5,878 bases of DNA, from positions 1 through 5,878 of the forward strand of contig JALZVN010000058.1 of the NCBI GenBank assembly GCA_023299965.1. The letters run 5' to 3'. The notes below the pieces were generated by a model, which did no database searches, had not been told where the DNA came from, and saw nothing but the letters and a program-made list of their open reading frames with translations. Position 1 is the stretch's first letter. Each line of letters opens with the position of its first letter. Source of the DNA: Saprospiraceae bacterium. GTDB lineage: Bacteria > Bacteroidota > Bacteroidia > Chitinophagales > Saprospiraceae. The position numbers and the translations under genes were made by a program. Positions 5,745 through 5,878 of this stretch are shown here, one piece after another.

Positions 5745-5878
5745 CTATTGAAAATCTCCTAGCTTAATTCCTATAAAGAAAGTTCTTGGGCGATTGGGAC
5801 CATATATATAATCCGAATCACGCAAAGCACCAATTTCAAAATCATCTTGATAACTATTAAATATATTCTGGACCCCTG
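5745..5878 (-). CDS. TonB-dependent receptor, C-terminal end only (partial)
   Basis: The last 43 codons of a gene run in from the right edge and end with TAG at 5745-5747; the first complete codon is at 5874-5876. The peptide contains GVQNIFNSYQDDFEIG, then RDSDYIYGPNRPRTFF and IGIKLGDFQ. This is the signature of the last strands of Bacteroidota TonB-dependent outer-membrane receptors: an xNIFN strand, a YGPxRPR turn and a final aromatic-rich strand. The barrel takes up a large ligand using TonB energy; which ligand cannot be told from this end. The stop is 7 bases before the thioredoxin-like gene, indicating an operon. The terminal residue is Gln after Phe, a small departure from the usual terminal aromatic. 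Confidence 0.85.
   Translation of the reverse strand, partial: GVQNIFNSYQDDFEIGALRDSDYIYGPNRPRTFFIGIKLGDFQ

Overview
The window looks like chromosomal DNA from a marine-type Bacteroidota bacterium, probably order Cytophagales. It is AT-rich. The envelope proteins belong to families typical of that phylum: a DUF2490 beta-barrel, a PepSY-like secreted protein and a TonB-dependent receptor with a classic C-terminus. Two start regions carry matches to the Bacteroidota promoter pattern (TTG, about 20 bases, TAnnTTTG), and Shine-Dalgarno sequences are weak or absent. All five complete protein genes and the one partial gene lie on the minus strand. The only plus-strand gene is a dead one.

Read in the direction of transcription (right to left), the window starts with the 3' end of a TonB-dependent receptor (5745-5878). 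Seven bases later comes a secreted thioredoxin-fold protein with a CVYC motif (5267-5737). An intergenic region of about 285 bases with two hairpins follows. Next is a tight two-gene unit: a secreted protein with two PepSY-like repeats (4463-4981), then a DUF2490 outer-membrane beta-barrel (3726-4460), separated by 2 bases. After a long gap come tyrS (1372-2646), with a -7 promoter element and a clear rho-independent terminator, and a PLP-dependent trans-sulfuration-family enzyme (88-1251) with its own promoter.

The apparently empty kilobase between tyrS and the DUF2490 gene is not empty. Its plus strand (about 2946-3683) is a heavily decayed, 5'-truncated phenylacetate-CoA ligase (paaK) that can be followed block by block through several frameshifts and stops to its C-terminus. 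Between the relic and tyrS lies a GC-richer segment (about 2747-2877) able to form three stem-loops, one with a perfect 19-bp stem. It may be a mobile palindromic element or a non-coding RNA and may mark the break that removed the 5' half of the ligase.

No wholly new multi-gene system is visible. The items most worth a second look are the hidden paaK relic, the structured element beside it, a TIGN version of the tyrosyl-tRNA synthetase HIGH motif, a perfect inverted repeat inside the promoter of the trans-sulfuration gene, and two small envelope gene pairs of unknown specific role.
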